27,971 bases of DNA from Pseudomonadota bacterium (GCA_023433705.1 JAEYUC010000077.1:1-27971); one strand, 5' to 3'. Shown: positions 7,838 through 15,710, numbered from the stretch's first letter. The notes: generated by a model from the sequence alone, not told the origin. Program-made: numbers and translations.

Positions 7838-8589
7838 AACTCGCACCGCAAGAGATTCACGTGTGGCTCGCGTTCGACCGGGAGCTGGACGATCCGGCAT
7901 TGAACGTGGCCCATGCCGACCTCCTGTCCGCCGAGGAAAACGAGCGGCGCGGGAAACTCTACAGCGAGGAGCTTCGCCACCAGTTCCTCGTGACCCGCGC
8001 GCTGCAGCGCCTGGTGTTGTCGAGGTACGCGCCGGAGGTCGCGCCGCGCGAGTGGTCGTTCGTCACGGGCGAGCGCGGCAAGCCCGCACTCTCGTCCCGG
8101 TTCGAGCGGCTCGGATTGCATTTCAATCTCGCGCACACGAAGCGGCTCGTCGCGTGTGCGGTGAGTCGCATGCCGGAAATCGGTATCGACGTCGAGAACG
8201 TGCGCACGCGCAAGGCGCCGCTGCACCTCGCGCCCCGTTACTTCACGAGCCGCGAAACGGCCGGGCTCACGGCCTTGCCGGAGCCGGAACGTCCCGCGCG
8301 CTTCTACGCGTTGTGGACGCTCAAGGAGGCGTGGCTCAAGGCGACCGGTGAAGGCATCGCCGCGGGACTGGGCAATGCCTCGTTCGATCTCGACGATGCG
8401 CACCGGATGCGCGGCGTCGAATTCGCGAAAGACGATCCGTCGCGCTGGCGTTTCTGGCAGTACCGCCCTTCCGACGAGCACGCGCTCACGGTGGCGTTGC
8501 GCGCGGAATCCGCTCCCGCGGACTCGGCCGTGACCCTCTACACGTTCGCCCCAGGCGGATTCGATCAGGGCACGTCCATCGAGAAGTAG
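7834..8589 (+). CDS. 4'-phosphopantetheinyl transferase, Sfp type
   Basis: A 251-residue enzyme that moves the phosphopantetheine arm of coenzyme A onto a serine of acyl or peptidyl carrier proteins. Sfp-family motifs are present: the GERGKPAL...HFNLAHT block (79-102), GIDVE (117-121, Mg-binding acidic residues) and WTLKEAWLKATGEG (161-174). The TTG at 7834 overlaps the patatin stop (TTGA) and begins LKLAPQEIHVWLA, matching the usual 'L.P.EVHVW' opening of the family. GTG 7861 would remove it. The frame is open far upstream, through the patatin gene, but that is an overlapping frame and not a fusion. No polyketide or peptide synthase lies in the window, so the carrier target is unknown. The 3' end overlaps the GNAT gene by 25 bases. 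Confidence 0.9.
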   Translation: MKLAPQEIHVWLAFDRELDDPALNVAHADLLSAEENERRGKLYSEELRHQFLVTRALQRLVLSRYAPEVAPREWSFVTGERGKPALSSRFERLGLHFNLAHTKRLVACAVSRMPEIGIDVENVRTRKAPLHLAPRYFTSRETAGLTALPEPERPARFYALWTLKEAWLKATGEGIAAGLGNASFDLDDAHRMRGVEFAKDDPSRWRFWQYRPSDEHALTVALRAESAPADSAVTLYTFAPGGFDQGTSIEK

Positions 8590-8990
8590 TGAGCCTCGAT
8601 ACGCATGCCCTTGCGCAGGTAGAAGCGGTGCGCGTCGGTGCGCCGCACGTTCGATACGAGGCGCAACTGCCGGCACCCGCGGCGCGCCGCTTCGGCGAGG
8701 AGCCAGTCGAACAGGGCGCCGCCGTGACCTTTCGAACGCGAGCCCTCGGCCGTGACGAGGTCTTCGATTTCGAGGTACCGGCCGCCGGCCAGCCATTCCG
8801 CCACGCGGTATCCCGCGACCGCCTTGATGCCGTCGTCGTCGAGACGGGCGAGCTGGAAACCGCACGTCGCGGCGAGGCGTTTCACGAGCGCCACGAATTC
8901 GTGTTCCGCGATTTTCGGTCGCAGTTGCGACATGACGGGGAAGCAGGCGGCGATCTCGTTGTCGGTGAGGGCTTCGGCGATTCTGCGCAT
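8565..8990 (-). CDS. GNAT family N-acetyltransferase
   Basis: A 141-residue Gcn5-related acetyltransferase that transfers acetyl from acetyl-CoA to an unknown amine. Motif A is readable as YLEIEDLVTAEGSRSKGHGG, where the R-x-K-G-x-G part is the pyrophosphate loop, followed by LFDWLLAEAARRGCRQLRLV and the C-terminal AHRFYLRKGMR strand-helix (motif B, Tyr in the usual catalytic place). ATG at 8990 is preceded on the - strand by AAGAGGCATCCC, a good ribosome site. It is oriented against the phosphopantetheinyl transferase gene, sharing 25 bases at their 3' ends. The substrate cannot be predicted; such single-domain forms act on antibiotics, peptides or small amines. Confidence 0.88.
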   Translation of the reverse strand: MRRIAEALTDNEIAACFPVMSQLRPKIAEHEFVALVKRLAATCGFQLARLDDDGIKAVAGYRVAEWLAGGRYLEIEDLVTAEGSRSKGHGGALFDWLLAEAARRGCRQLRLVSNVRRTDAHRFYLRKGMRIEAHYFSMDVP

Positions 8991-9057
8991 GGGATGCCTC
9001 TTCGAGCGGGCGCGGAATAGACCACGTCCGGAATCGGGTCGTCAATGCGGGGAGCCT

Positions 9058-9087
9058 TTGACGGGCGCATGTAGACCGCGCGATAGT
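9058..9087 (+). promoter_or_regulatory. Candidate sigma-70 promoter for the HEAT-repeat lipoprotein
   Basis: TTGACG (9058-9063) and GATAGT (9082-9087) are separated by 18 bases. A start about 7 bases downstream would give a leader of roughly 28 bases containing the GGGAGGGG ribosome site (9109-9116) before ATG 9122. The match is by eye. Confidence 0.4.
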
Positions 9088-9121
9088 TTGATGGCGGACA
9101 CCATCCCTGGGAGGGGCTCGA

Positions 9122-10105
9122 ATGATTCCTCGCTATCTTCTCGCGGCACTCGCGCTCGCGGTTCTCGCGCTCACCGGCTGCGCGATGCCGCAGCTCAACT
9201 ACGAGGCGAAGGCGCCGACGCCGTCGGCCCTCAAGTACGTCGTGACAGGCACGCCGGCACCGAAGGTCTTCTCGCTCGTCGACGAGCGCCGCGCCGACGG
9301 CCGGATCTTCCACAGCGGCATCCTGCCGGGCGAAGTGAAGATCGACGGCGCGCCGATCGATCCCGTGCCCTTCCTCGCGACCCAGCTGCAGGCGGAACTC
9401 GATTCGCGCGGCCTGCCCGCGCAGGTTTCCGACAAGTCGACGGAGCCGCCGGCGATCCGGCTGAAGACCTACCGCATGCAGAACATGCGCACCAACGCGT
9501 ACACGCCGTTCATCACGCTGACGTACATCAGCGCGGACGTCACCACCAGCGATGGCGGCGAGCGTCGCATCGGCACGTTCGTGACTCGCGGCAAGACCCC
9601 GATGTGGCGCGTCGACGAGCCCGCCGTGGTGGAGCCCATCTTCACGCAACCGCTGGCGCTCGGCGTCCAGGAATTCGCGAGCAAGATCGCCAACATCACG
9701 TATGGCTATCGCGCGAGCGACGAAACCGTGAAGGGGCTGATCGCGAAGATCAACGGCGAGCGCACGCCGAACACGTTCCTCGACGTGTATGCGCTCGGGT
9801 TCACGAACAACCCGGCGGCCATCGACACGCTCGTGGCGCTCGCGCGCGATCCGCAGGAATACGTGCGCCAGGCGGCGCTTTCCTCGCTCGGCAACATCGG
9901 CGCGACCGGCCATTTCGGGCTGCTCAAGTCCGTTTACCAGGATCCCGCGGTGAGCTGGCAGGACCACAGCGTCGCGCTCAAGGCGATCGCGGACCTCGGC
10001 ACAGACGAATCGAAGGCCTTCATCGTCGAAGAGGCGAAGCGGCTGGGCAGCAGTTCGGCGAAGGAAGCGCCGGTGCTCGGGCAGATCCTCGCGTTGTACC
10101 TGTGA
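9122..10105 (+). CDS. Lipoprotein with C-terminal HEAT-like repeats
   Basis: A 327-residue predicted lipoprotein: hydrophobic leader ending in the lipobox LTGC with lipidated Cys20. The residue after it (Ala) gives no inner-membrane retention signal, so outer-membrane sorting is likely. Residues about 45-215 form a mixed domain starting KVFSLVDERRADGR and containing FLATQLQAELDSRGL and IRLKTYRMQN, a pattern like YajG-type lipoproteins. Residues about 222-318 are helical repeats with the HEAT signature (TLVALARDPQEYVRQAALSS, then LGNIGATGHFGLL and ALKAIADLGTDESKAF). A GGGAGGGG ribosome site supports ATG 9122. It converges on another lipoprotein gene with a 9-base gap. The function is unknown; HEAT repeats suggest protein binding at the envelope. 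Confidence 0.8.
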   Translation: MIPRYLLAALALAVLALTGCAMPQLNYEAKAPTPSALKYVVTGTPAPKVFSLVDERRADGRIFHSGILPGEVKIDGAPIDPVPFLATQLQAELDSRGLPAQVSDKSTEPPAIRLKTYRMQNMRTNAYTPFITLTYISADVTTSDGGERRIGTFVTRGKTPMWRVDEPAVVEPIFTQPLALGVQEFASKIANITYGYRASDETVKGLIAKINGERTPNTFLDVYALGFTNNPAAIDTLVALARDPQEYVRQAALSSLGNIGATGHFGLLKSVYQDPAVSWQDHSVALKAIADLGTDESKAFIVEEAKRLGSSSAKEAPVLGQILALYL

Positions 10106-10114
10106 TGCGAGGCG

Positions 10115-10669
10115 TCAGCGCTTCCTGAGCGCCGCGACGAACTCCGGGTCGGCGATGAAAGCGGCGATGAGCCGCTGCACGCCGACCTGGTAGTTCGCGA
10201 CGGCGCGGGAGGCTGCGACGTGGTAGTTGGCGTGCCAGTCGTATCGCGCCGACTTCGCGCCTCGAAACGCGACCTCCGCGCCACGCCACACGGTCAGCTC
10301 CGCTTCGAGCTCGACGAACTCGCGATCCGCCGTCGCGCCGAACCCGTTGCGCAGCAATACGCCGTCGATGCGGATGCTGGAGGCCGGATCGAGCAGGTCC
10401 GCGTGGTCGAACTCGGTCTTCAACGCTTCCCGCAGGTACTCGGTGTACGAACCGTACGGCGACTCGATGTTGAGCGCCTGGGAACGAAGTTCGTCGACAT
10501 CGTGCCGCGCCTCCGGATCCTTCCGGAAATCGCCGATGCCGATCTTGTCGAGACCCGCCGCGCGCAGCTCGAGCGTGTTGCCGACGTGGTGGTTGTAGCG
10601 CGGTCCCACGAACGAGGCGCACGAGGTCGCGAGCAGCGCGAAGGCGGCGAGTGCGATGGTTTTATTCAC
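10115..10669 (-). CDS. Lipoprotein of unknown function
   Basis: A 184-residue predicted lipoprotein with leader MNKTIALAAFALLATSC and lipidated Cys17 followed by Ala. The mature part begins with a short linker, then KIGIGDFRKDPEARHDVDEL, a helix YTEYLREALKTEFDHADLLD, the strand SSIRIDGVLLRNGF, a long strand pair FVELEAELTVWRGAEVAFRG, and a C-terminal helix ending near FIADPEFVAALRKR. This order (D-x-R strand, helix, 'I-x-G' strand, beta hairpin, helix) resembles small envelope lipoproteins that bind transport or assembly machines, and it parallels the N-terminal domain of the convergent lipoprotein. It lies 21 bases downstream of mgtE on the same strand and could be the last gene of that transcript. 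I cannot name a family. Confidence 0.75.
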   Translation of the reverse strand: MNKTIALAAFALLATSCASFVGPRYNHHVGNTLELRAAGLDKIGIGDFRKDPEARHDVDELRSQALNIESPYGSYTEYLREALKTEFDHADLLDPASSIRIDGVLLRNGFGATADREFVELEAELTVWRGAEVAFRGAKSARYDWHANYHVAASRAVANYQVGVQRLIAAFIADPEFVAALRKR

Positions 10670-10690
10670 GACTCCCCCGGGGCGGATTCG

Positions 10691-12049
10691 TCAGGTCAGG
10701 AAAAGCGCGCCCAAGCCTAACAAAGTGGCGAACCCGATGCAGTCCGTGAAGGTAGTCAGGATGACGCCCGCGGACAGCGCCGGGTCGATGCGCATGCGCT
10801 TGAGCGCCATCGGCACGACCACGCCGACCGCGGCCGCGCACAGCAGGTTGATCAGCGTGGCGGCGGCGATGATGGCGGCGATTTCCCACCTGCCGTACCA
10901 GGCGATGGTGACCGAGCCGACGATCACGGCCCAGATCAGGCCGTTGAGTCCGCCGACGGCCACTTCCTTCCATAACAGCCAGCGCGCGTTGACCCATTCG
11001 ACCTGGCCGAGCGCGATGCCGCGGATGATCAGCGTGACGGTCTGCGTGCCCGCGATGCCGCCCATGCTCGCCACGATCGGCATGAGCGCCGCGAGCGCCG
11101 CGACCTTCTCGATGGTGCCCTCGAAACGGCTGACGACGGCCGCCGCGAGAAACGCCGTGACGAGATTGATGCCCAGCCACAGCAGGCGGCGGCGCGTCGA
11201 CGGGAACACGCCCGCGAACACGTCTTCCTCGTCGCGCAGGCCGGCGGCGGACATGACTTCGTGCGCGGCCTCTTCGCTGATGACGTCGACGACGTCGTCG
11301 ACCGTGATGCGTCCGAGCAGCTTTCCGGAATGGTCGACCACGGCCGCCGACACGAGGTCGCGGTCCTGGAACAGGCGCGTGACCTCGCTCGCGTTCGTTT
11401 CGGGCGCGATGCGCGGCGCCTCGGGATCGATGATGTCGCCGATCGCCTTTTCCGGGTCCTCGGTGAGGAGGCGGGTCAGCGCGATGGTGCCGAGGTAGCG
11501 GTCGTTGCGGTCGACCACGAACAGGCGGTCGGTCTTGTCGGGAAGCTCGCCGCGCATGCGCAGGTAGCGCAGCACGACTTCCACGGTGACGTCCGCGCGG
11601 ACGCTCACCGTGTCGGTATTCATGAGGCCGCCGGCGGTGTCCGGTTCGTACGAGAGGACGGTATTCAGCCGCTCGCGGTCCTGGGCGTCCATGGACTTCA
11701 CGAGCTGCTGCATGACGGTTTCCGGCAGGTCGCCCACCAGGTCCGCGAGATCGTCGACTTCCATGCCCTCGGCCGCCGCGAGCAGGTCCTCCTCGTTCAT
11801 GCCTTCGATGAACGACTGGCGCACCTCGTCGCTGAGCTCGACCAGCACGTCGCCTTCGATTTCCGGCTCGACGAAATTCCAGACGACCTCGCGCTGCGCC
11901 GGCGGCAGCGACTCGATCAGCAGCGCGATCTCCGCCGGGTGCATCGCGCCGATCATGCGAGCGGCGCCGCGCCACGAACCCTCGCGCAGCGCGCCGCGCA
12001 AGGCGGCGAGCCGTCGTTCCTTCATGTTCGTGCGCGCAGTCTCTGCCAT
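10691..12049 (-). CDS. mgtE: Magnesium transporter MgtE
   Basis: A 452-residue MgtE-type magnesium channel. The domains are in the usual order: N-domain of helical repeats (about 15-130, with MHPAEIALLIESLPPAQR), two CBS domains (about 140-200 and 205-260, including DRLFVVDRNDRYLGTI and SAAVVDHSGKLLGRITVDDV) that sense intracellular magnesium, a connecting helix, and five membrane helices from about 285 to 452. The pore-lining helix shows MPIVASMGGIAGTQTVTL and the last helix carries FTDCIGF, where Asp436 is the expected ion-binding residue. ATG 12049 is used; ATG 12025 would be a shorter choice. It sits downstream of rapZ, separated by a large inverted repeat, which may or may not stop transcription from the rpoN cluster. 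Confidence 0.95.
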   Translation of the reverse strand: MAETARTNMKERRLAALRGALREGSWRGAARMIGAMHPAEIALLIESLPPAQREVVWNFVEPEIEGDVLVELSDEVRQSFIEGMNEEDLLAAAEGMEVDDLADLVGDLPETVMQQLVKSMDAQDRERLNTVLSYEPDTAGGLMNTDTVSVRADVTVEVVLRYLRMRGELPDKTDRLFVVDRNDRYLGTIALTRLLTEDPEKAIGDIIDPEAPRIAPETNASEVTRLFQDRDLVSAAVVDHSGKLLGRITVDDVVDVISEEAAHEVMSAAGLRDEEDVFAGVFPSTRRRLLWLGINLVTAFLAAAVVSRFEGTIEKVAALAALMPIVASMGGIAGTQTVTLIIRGIALGQVEWVNARWLLWKEVAVGGLNGLIWAVIVGSVTIAWYGRWEIAAIIAAATLINLLCAAAVGVVVPMALKRMRIDPALSAGVILTTFTDCIGFATLLGLGALFLT

Positions 12050-12081
12050 GACGGGCGCGAGTGTATTGGGGTCCTCGGGAT

Positions 12082-12162
12082 GGGGACAGATTTATTTATT
12101 GACGATGAGACGGAGACGGACTCGTCGAGTCCTCGTCATCGTCAATAAATAAATCTGTCCCC
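12082..12162. repeat. 81-bp element with perfect 27-bp inverted arms (REP/MITE-like)
   Basis: The arms 12082-12108 and 12136-12162 are exact reverse complements and begin GGGGACAGATTTATTTATTG. The 27-base centre holds a second small stem, GGACTCG/CGAGTCC (12118-12124 with 12126-12132), with a one-base loop. The A/T-rich arms stand out from the G/C-rich surroundings. It fills the junction between rapZ and mgtE, so it could form a hairpin in RNA and limit readthrough. GGGGACAGATTTATTT-type ends resemble dispersed palindromes I associate with REP-associated tyrosine transposases; no transposase is present here. Confidence 0.85.
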
Positions 12163-12180
12163 GATTCAGGCCGATTCAGG
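12161..12180. repeat. Tandem 10-bp duplication CCGATTCAGG at the rapZ stop
   Basis: CCGATTCAGG occurs twice in a row (12161-12170, 12171-12180), touching the edge of the inverted-repeat element. The rapZ stop codon lies in the right copy and an identical TGA in the left one. It looks like a small duplication at the element boundary. Confidence 0.7.
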
Positions 12181-13093
12181 CGACGGAGGTGGTCTGCGTG
12201 CCGGCGAGGGTGGGAGTGCGCGTGATGGAACGCTGCTCGCCGAGAGAATTGTGGCGGATGGAGACGACTGGATAGTTCTGCGAAAGCCGCTCGGCGATGC
12301 GTTCGGCGAGATACACCGAACGATGACGGCCGCCGGTGCAACCGATGGCGATGGTGAGATAGCGGCGATTTGCCGCCTGGTGCTCGGGAATACGGGCCGC
12401 GACGAACTGCAGGATGTCCTCGGTGAGCCGGTGCACGCCGCGCTGCGCTTCGAGGAAGCGGATCACGTCGCCATCGCGGCCGGTGAGCGCGCGCAGCGAC
12501 GGATCCCAGTACGGATTCGGCAGCGAGCGGGCGTCGAACACGAAGTCCGCGTCGCCCGGGATTCCGTTCTTGAACCCGAAGGACTCCACCAGCAGCGACA
12601 GCCGCCCGGCGCTGCGTTTCTCGACCCGCTGGCTGATGAGCTCGCGCAGGTCGTGCACCCCCATGCGAGAGGTGTCGACGACCAGGTCGGCCGCGTTGAG
12701 GATCGGCTCGAGCAGCCGCCGCTCGATCGCGATGGCTTCCTTGAGCGACACGTGGTCGGTGGTGATCGGGTGTTTGCGCCGGGTTTCGGCGAACCGGCGC
12801 AGCAGCTCGTCGTCGTTGGCGAGCAGGAACACGATTTCGCAGTGGATCCCGCTTTTCTTGAGCTCTTCGATGAGCGGCGGGACGGTTTCGATTTCCGCCG
12901 CGGCGTTGCGGGCGTCGACTCCCACCGCGGCGCGGCTGTACTGCGCATCGTTGTTGCGCAGCGTGTGCGAAATGAAAGGCTTCAGCAGGGCCGCCGGGAT
13001 GTTGTCGACGCAATAAAAGCCGGCGTCCTCGAGCATGTGCAAAGCCACGCTCTTGCCGGATCCCGACAGCCCGCTGACGAGGATTAGCCTCAT
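12176..13093 (-). CDS. rapZ: RNase adapter protein RapZ
   Basis: A 305-residue RapZ/YvcJ P-loop protein. In E. coli it binds GlmZ small RNA and RNase E to control glucosamine-6-phosphate synthase, thereby cell-envelope precursor supply. The sequence shows Walker A GLSGSGKS (8-15), the family segment FYCVDNIPAALL, KKSGIHCEIVFLLANDDELL, RKHPITTDHVSLKEAIAIER, FGFKNGIPGDADFVFDARSL with NPYWDPSLRALTG, and the C-terminal TIAIGCTGGRHRSVYLAERI that forms the RNA/metabolite-binding domain. Length (E. coli 284) is near normal with a slightly longer tail. It lies 15 bases downstream of hpf on the same strand; ptsN, which normally sits between them, is absent. Whether GlmZ/GlmY-like RNAs exist in this organism is unknown. 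Confidence 0.95.
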   Translation of the reverse strand: MRLILVSGLSGSGKSVALHMLEDAGFYCVDNIPAALLKPFISHTLRNNDAQYSRAAVGVDARNAAAEIETVPPLIEELKKSGIHCEIVFLLANDDELLRRFAETRRKHPITTDHVSLKEAIAIERRLLEPILNAADLVVDTSRMGVHDLRELISQRVEKRSAGRLSLLVESFGFKNGIPGDADFVFDARSLPNPYWDPSLRALTGRDGDVIRFLEAQRGVHRLTEDILQFVAARIPEHQAANRRYLTIAIGCTGGRHRSVYLAERIAERLSQNYPVVSIRHNSLGEQRSITRTPTLAGTQTTSVA

Positions 13094-13108
13094 GTGCCTA
13101 TTGTGGCC

Positions 13109-13435
13109 CTATTGCGATTGCCTTACCGCTTTCCGTGCGGCGGCCGCGTGGTGGTCGGATTTCCGTTCCTTATGTTTGATCACGCTGCGGTCCAGCTTGT
13201 CGGCCAGCAGGTCGATGGCGGCGTACATGTCTTCCTCGGTGGCGTCGGCGTGGATGGAATTGCCGCGAACATGCAGGGTGGCTTCGGCCTTCTGTCGAAG
13301 TTTCTCAACGGTCAGCACGCAGTGCACGTCGATCACGTGGTCGAAGTGACGCGAGATGCGTTCGAGCTTCTTTTCCACGTAAGAGCGCATGGAGGGAGTG
13401 ACTTCAACATGATGACCGGCTAGCGACAATTGCAT
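13109..13435 (-). CDS. hpf: Ribosome hibernation promoting factor, short form
   Basis: A 108-residue HPF/YfiA-family protein that binds the 30S subunit in stationary phase and promotes inactive ribosome dimers. The start MQLSLAGHHVEVTPSMRSYV is the classic opening, followed by EKKLERISRHFDHVIDVHCV and the conserved ATEEDMYAAIDLLADKLDRS helix. A good AGGAG ribosome site lies seven bases before ATG 13435. It has the short form only, with no C-terminal dimerisation domain. It is located directly after rpoN, the conserved position, 45 bases downstream. Confidence 0.95.
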   Translation of the reverse strand: MQLSLAGHHVEVTPSMRSYVEKKLERISRHFDHVIDVHCVLTVEKLRQKAEATLHVRGNSIHADATEEDMYAAIDLLADKLDRSVIKHKERKSDHHAAAARKAVRQSQ

Positions 13436-13480
13436 GATCCGTCTCCTTGTTTGCCTGACTCTGTCTATCTACCGAATTCT

Positions 13481-14920
13481 CTACCTGGTTGCTGCCTTTG
13501 CCTTGCGTTCGTTGGAGGGTGCGAGCCCGAGGGCCTCGCGGTACTTGGCCACCGTGCGGCGCGCGACGGCGATGCCTTCGCCCGAAAGAAGCTCGGCGAT
13601 CCGGCTGTCGGACAGCGGATTGCCCGGGTCTTCTTCCTTGATGAGCTTGCGGATCTTGGCGCGCACGGCCGTGGAGGAGGCGCCGCCGCCGTCGGCGGCC
13701 TCGACCTGGCTCGAGAAGAAGTACTTGAGCTCGAATACGCCGCGCGGCGTGTGCATGTACTTGCTCGAGGTGACGCGCGAGATGGTCGATTCGTGCATGT
13801 CGATGGCCTGGGCGATGTCCTTGAGGATCATCGGCCGCATGCGCTCCTCGCCATGTTCGAGGAAGGCGGTCTGCCGCTCGACGATGCTCCTCGCGACTTT
13901 CATGAGGGTCTCGTTGCGGATCTCCAGGCTCTTGAGCAGCCAGCGCGCCTCCTGCAACTGGGCGCGCATCGAGGAATGTCCGGCGCCGCGGCCGAGCATG
14001 TCGGCGTAACTCTGGTTGAGGCGCACGCGCGGCAGGGTCGAGCTGTTGACCTCGACGGTCCAGCCACGGTCCGTGCGGCGCACGAAGACGTCCGGCACCA
14101 CGTATTCCGCCTTGGCGGCCGACACGGTCGCGCCCGGGCGAGGGTGCAGCCCGCGCACCAGCGCGACGGCCTGCGCCAGTTCGTCGTCCGATGCGGACAA
14201 CTCGCGACGGAGCAGCGTGAGCTCGCGGTCCGCGAGCAGGTCGAGATGTTTGTCGGCGATGGCGAGCGCGAGCTTGAGGCCAGGCGTGTCGGGATGCAGC
14301 ATCCGCAGCTGCAGCGAGAGGCACTCGCTCAGGTTGCGAGCGGCGACGCCCGGCGGATCCAGTGTCTGCACGAGCTTGAGCACGCGCTCGACCTCGGCCG
14401 GCTCGGCGATGACTTCCGGTCGCAGCGTGGCGGCGATGTCGTCGAACGAGTCGGTGACGTACCCGTCGTCGTTGATCGCATCGACGATGGCGCGAGCGAT
14501 CGCGAGATCCCTCGGCGGCAGATTCGCGTATTCGAGCTGGCCGAGCAGATGGTCCTGCAGCGTGAGCTGCGATTCGTCGGCGACTTCCGCGGCGCGCTCG
14601 TCGTCGTCGCGCCAGGAATCGGAACCCGGGCTGCGTTCGCTCCAGGCGTCTTCGATGACTTCCGCCTCGACCGTGACTTCCGGCGCCGGCTGCGCGTCGA
14701 CGCGCTGCTCGTCCGGCATGGGATGCGGCTCGAGAGCTTCGAACGTTCCAGTGCCCTCGTACTCGTCCACGGGCTCGAGCATCACGTTCGTTTCGAGCTG
14801 TTCGCGGATGTGTGCCTGCAACTCCAGTGCCGGCATTTGCAGGAGGCGGATAGCCTGCTGCAGCTGCGGGGTCATCGTGAGCTGTTGACCCAGCTTCAGC
14901 TGCAATGAGGGCTTCATCAT
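13481..14920 (-). CDS. rpoN: RNA polymerase sigma-54 factor
   Basis: Sigma-54, 479 residues from the first of two adjacent ATG codons (14920; the second at 14917 is equally possible). It directs transcription from -24/-12 promoters with enhancer-binding ATPases. Region I is MKPSLQLKLGQQLTMTPQLQ, followed by an acidic region II (DEYEGTGTFEALEPHP to DDDERAAEV). The core-binding domain follows (HLLGQLEYANLPPRDLAIAR...). The helix-turn-helix segment STISRVTSSKYMHTPRGVFE and the RpoN box ARRTVAKYRE near the C-terminus complete it. The longer open frame to 15037 would add 39 unrelated residues before region I and is rejected. lptB lies 64 bases upstream and hpf downstream. Confidence 0.96.
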   Translation of the reverse strand: MMKPSLQLKLGQQLTMTPQLQQAIRLLQMPALELQAHIREQLETNVMLEPVDEYEGTGTFEALEPHPMPDEQRVDAQPAPEVTVEAEVIEDAWSERSPGSDSWRDDDERAAEVADESQLTLQDHLLGQLEYANLPPRDLAIARAIVDAINDDGYVTDSFDDIAATLRPEVIAEPAEVERVLKLVQTLDPPGVAARNLSECLSLQLRMLHPDTPGLKLALAIADKHLDLLADRELTLLRRELSASDDELAQAVALVRGLHPRPGATVSAAKAEYVVPDVFVRRTDRGWTVEVNSSTLPRVRLNQSYADMLGRGAGHSSMRAQLQEARWLLKSLEIRNETLMKVARSIVERQTAFLEHGEERMRPMILKDIAQAIDMHESTISRVTSSKYMHTPRGVFELKYFFSSQVEAADGGGASSTAVRAKIRKLIKEEDPGNPLSDSRIAELLSGEGIAVARRTVAKYREALGLAPSNERKAKAATR

Positions 14921-14984
14921 CGACACTGGTTCGCGTGTCCCAACACTATGAAAGTAGAAGGTTTTTTCCGCCGGCTTCGGATTG

Positions 14985-15710
14985 CTACAAGCGGAAGGAC
15001 TGACCCAAGTACACCTCACGGACTTGGGGGTTGGCAAGGATTTCTTCGGAGGATCCGGAGGCGATCACGGTACCCCCCGAGACTATGTACGCCCGCCCAC
15101 AGACGCCTAGGGTTTCTCTGACGTTATGGTCGGTAATCAGGACGCCGATGCCCTTGGCGGACAGCTCGTTCATGATCCGCTGGATGTCGATGACCGAAAG
15201 TGGGTCGACGCCCGCAAATGGTTCATCGAGCAGCACGAAACGGGGCTCGGCGGCCAGGGCGCGCGCGATTTCGACGCGGCGGCGTTCGCCGCCGGACAGG
15301 GCCATGCCGGGGCTCTTGCGGACGTGCGCGATGCGCAGTTCGCCCAGGATCTGCTCGAGCCGTTCGAGCCGCGCCTGTTCGTCGAGACTTTCGCGGGTCT
15401 CGAGGATCGCCATCACGTTGTCCTCGACGCTCATCTTGCGGAACACCGAGGCTTCCTGCGGCAGGTAGCCGATGCCCGCCTGCGCGCGCTGGTGCATCGC
15501 GAGCGTGGTGATGTCGCGCTCGTCGATGGTCACGGTGCCGGCATCGGCCGGCACGAGTCCGACGATCATGTAGAAGGCCGTCGTCTTGCCGGCGCCGTTG
15601 GGGCCTAACAAGCCGACGATCTCTCCGCTCTCCACCTCGAGGGAGAGGTCGGTGATCACTTGGCGGCGTTTGTAACTCTTGGCGAGGTGGGAGGCACGCA
15701 ACACGCTCAT
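14985..15710 (-). CDS. lptB: LPS export ABC transporter ATPase LptB
   Basis: A 241-residue ATPase of the LptB2FG transporter that extracts lipopolysaccharide from the inner membrane. It shows Walker A GPNGAGKTT (36-44), Q-loop YLPQE (Gln85), the signature LSGGERRR (138-145), Walker B VLLDEP (159-164) and switch His195 in ITDHNV. The C-terminal YLGQSFRL is the usual family end. The start at 15710 (MSVLRASHLAKSYKRRQ) overlaps the lptA stop by four bases (ATGA), indicating translational coupling; a longer open frame upstream is lptA read in another frame. The partner genes lptF and lptG are not in the window. Confidence 0.97.
   Translation of the reverse strand: MSVLRASHLAKSYKRRQVITDLSLEVESGEIVGLLGPNGAGKTTAFYMIVGLVPADAGTVTIDERDITTLAMHQRAQAGIGYLPQEASVFRKMSVEDNVMAILETRESLDEQARLERLEQILGELRIAHVRKSPGMALSGGERRRVEIARALAAEPRFVLLDEPFAGVDPLSVIDIQRIMNELSAKGIGVLITDHNVRETLGVCGRAYIVSGGTVIASGSSEEILANPQVREVYLGQSFRL

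Noticed and set aside
12096..12175. Possible small coding frame crossing the 81-bp inverted repeat
   Set aside because: The frame arises from the palindrome itself and continues as a shadow of rapZ; there is no start codon with a ribosome site.
14921..14984. Terminator between lptB and rpoN (A-rich run beside a GC stem)
   Set aside because: On the - strand the run after the GC-rich part is A, not T, so it does not fit a rho-independent terminator; lptB and rpoN may be co-transcribed.
14921..15037. Longer RpoN start
   Set aside because: The extra 39 residues do not resemble sigma-54 and would precede region I, which normally begins the protein.
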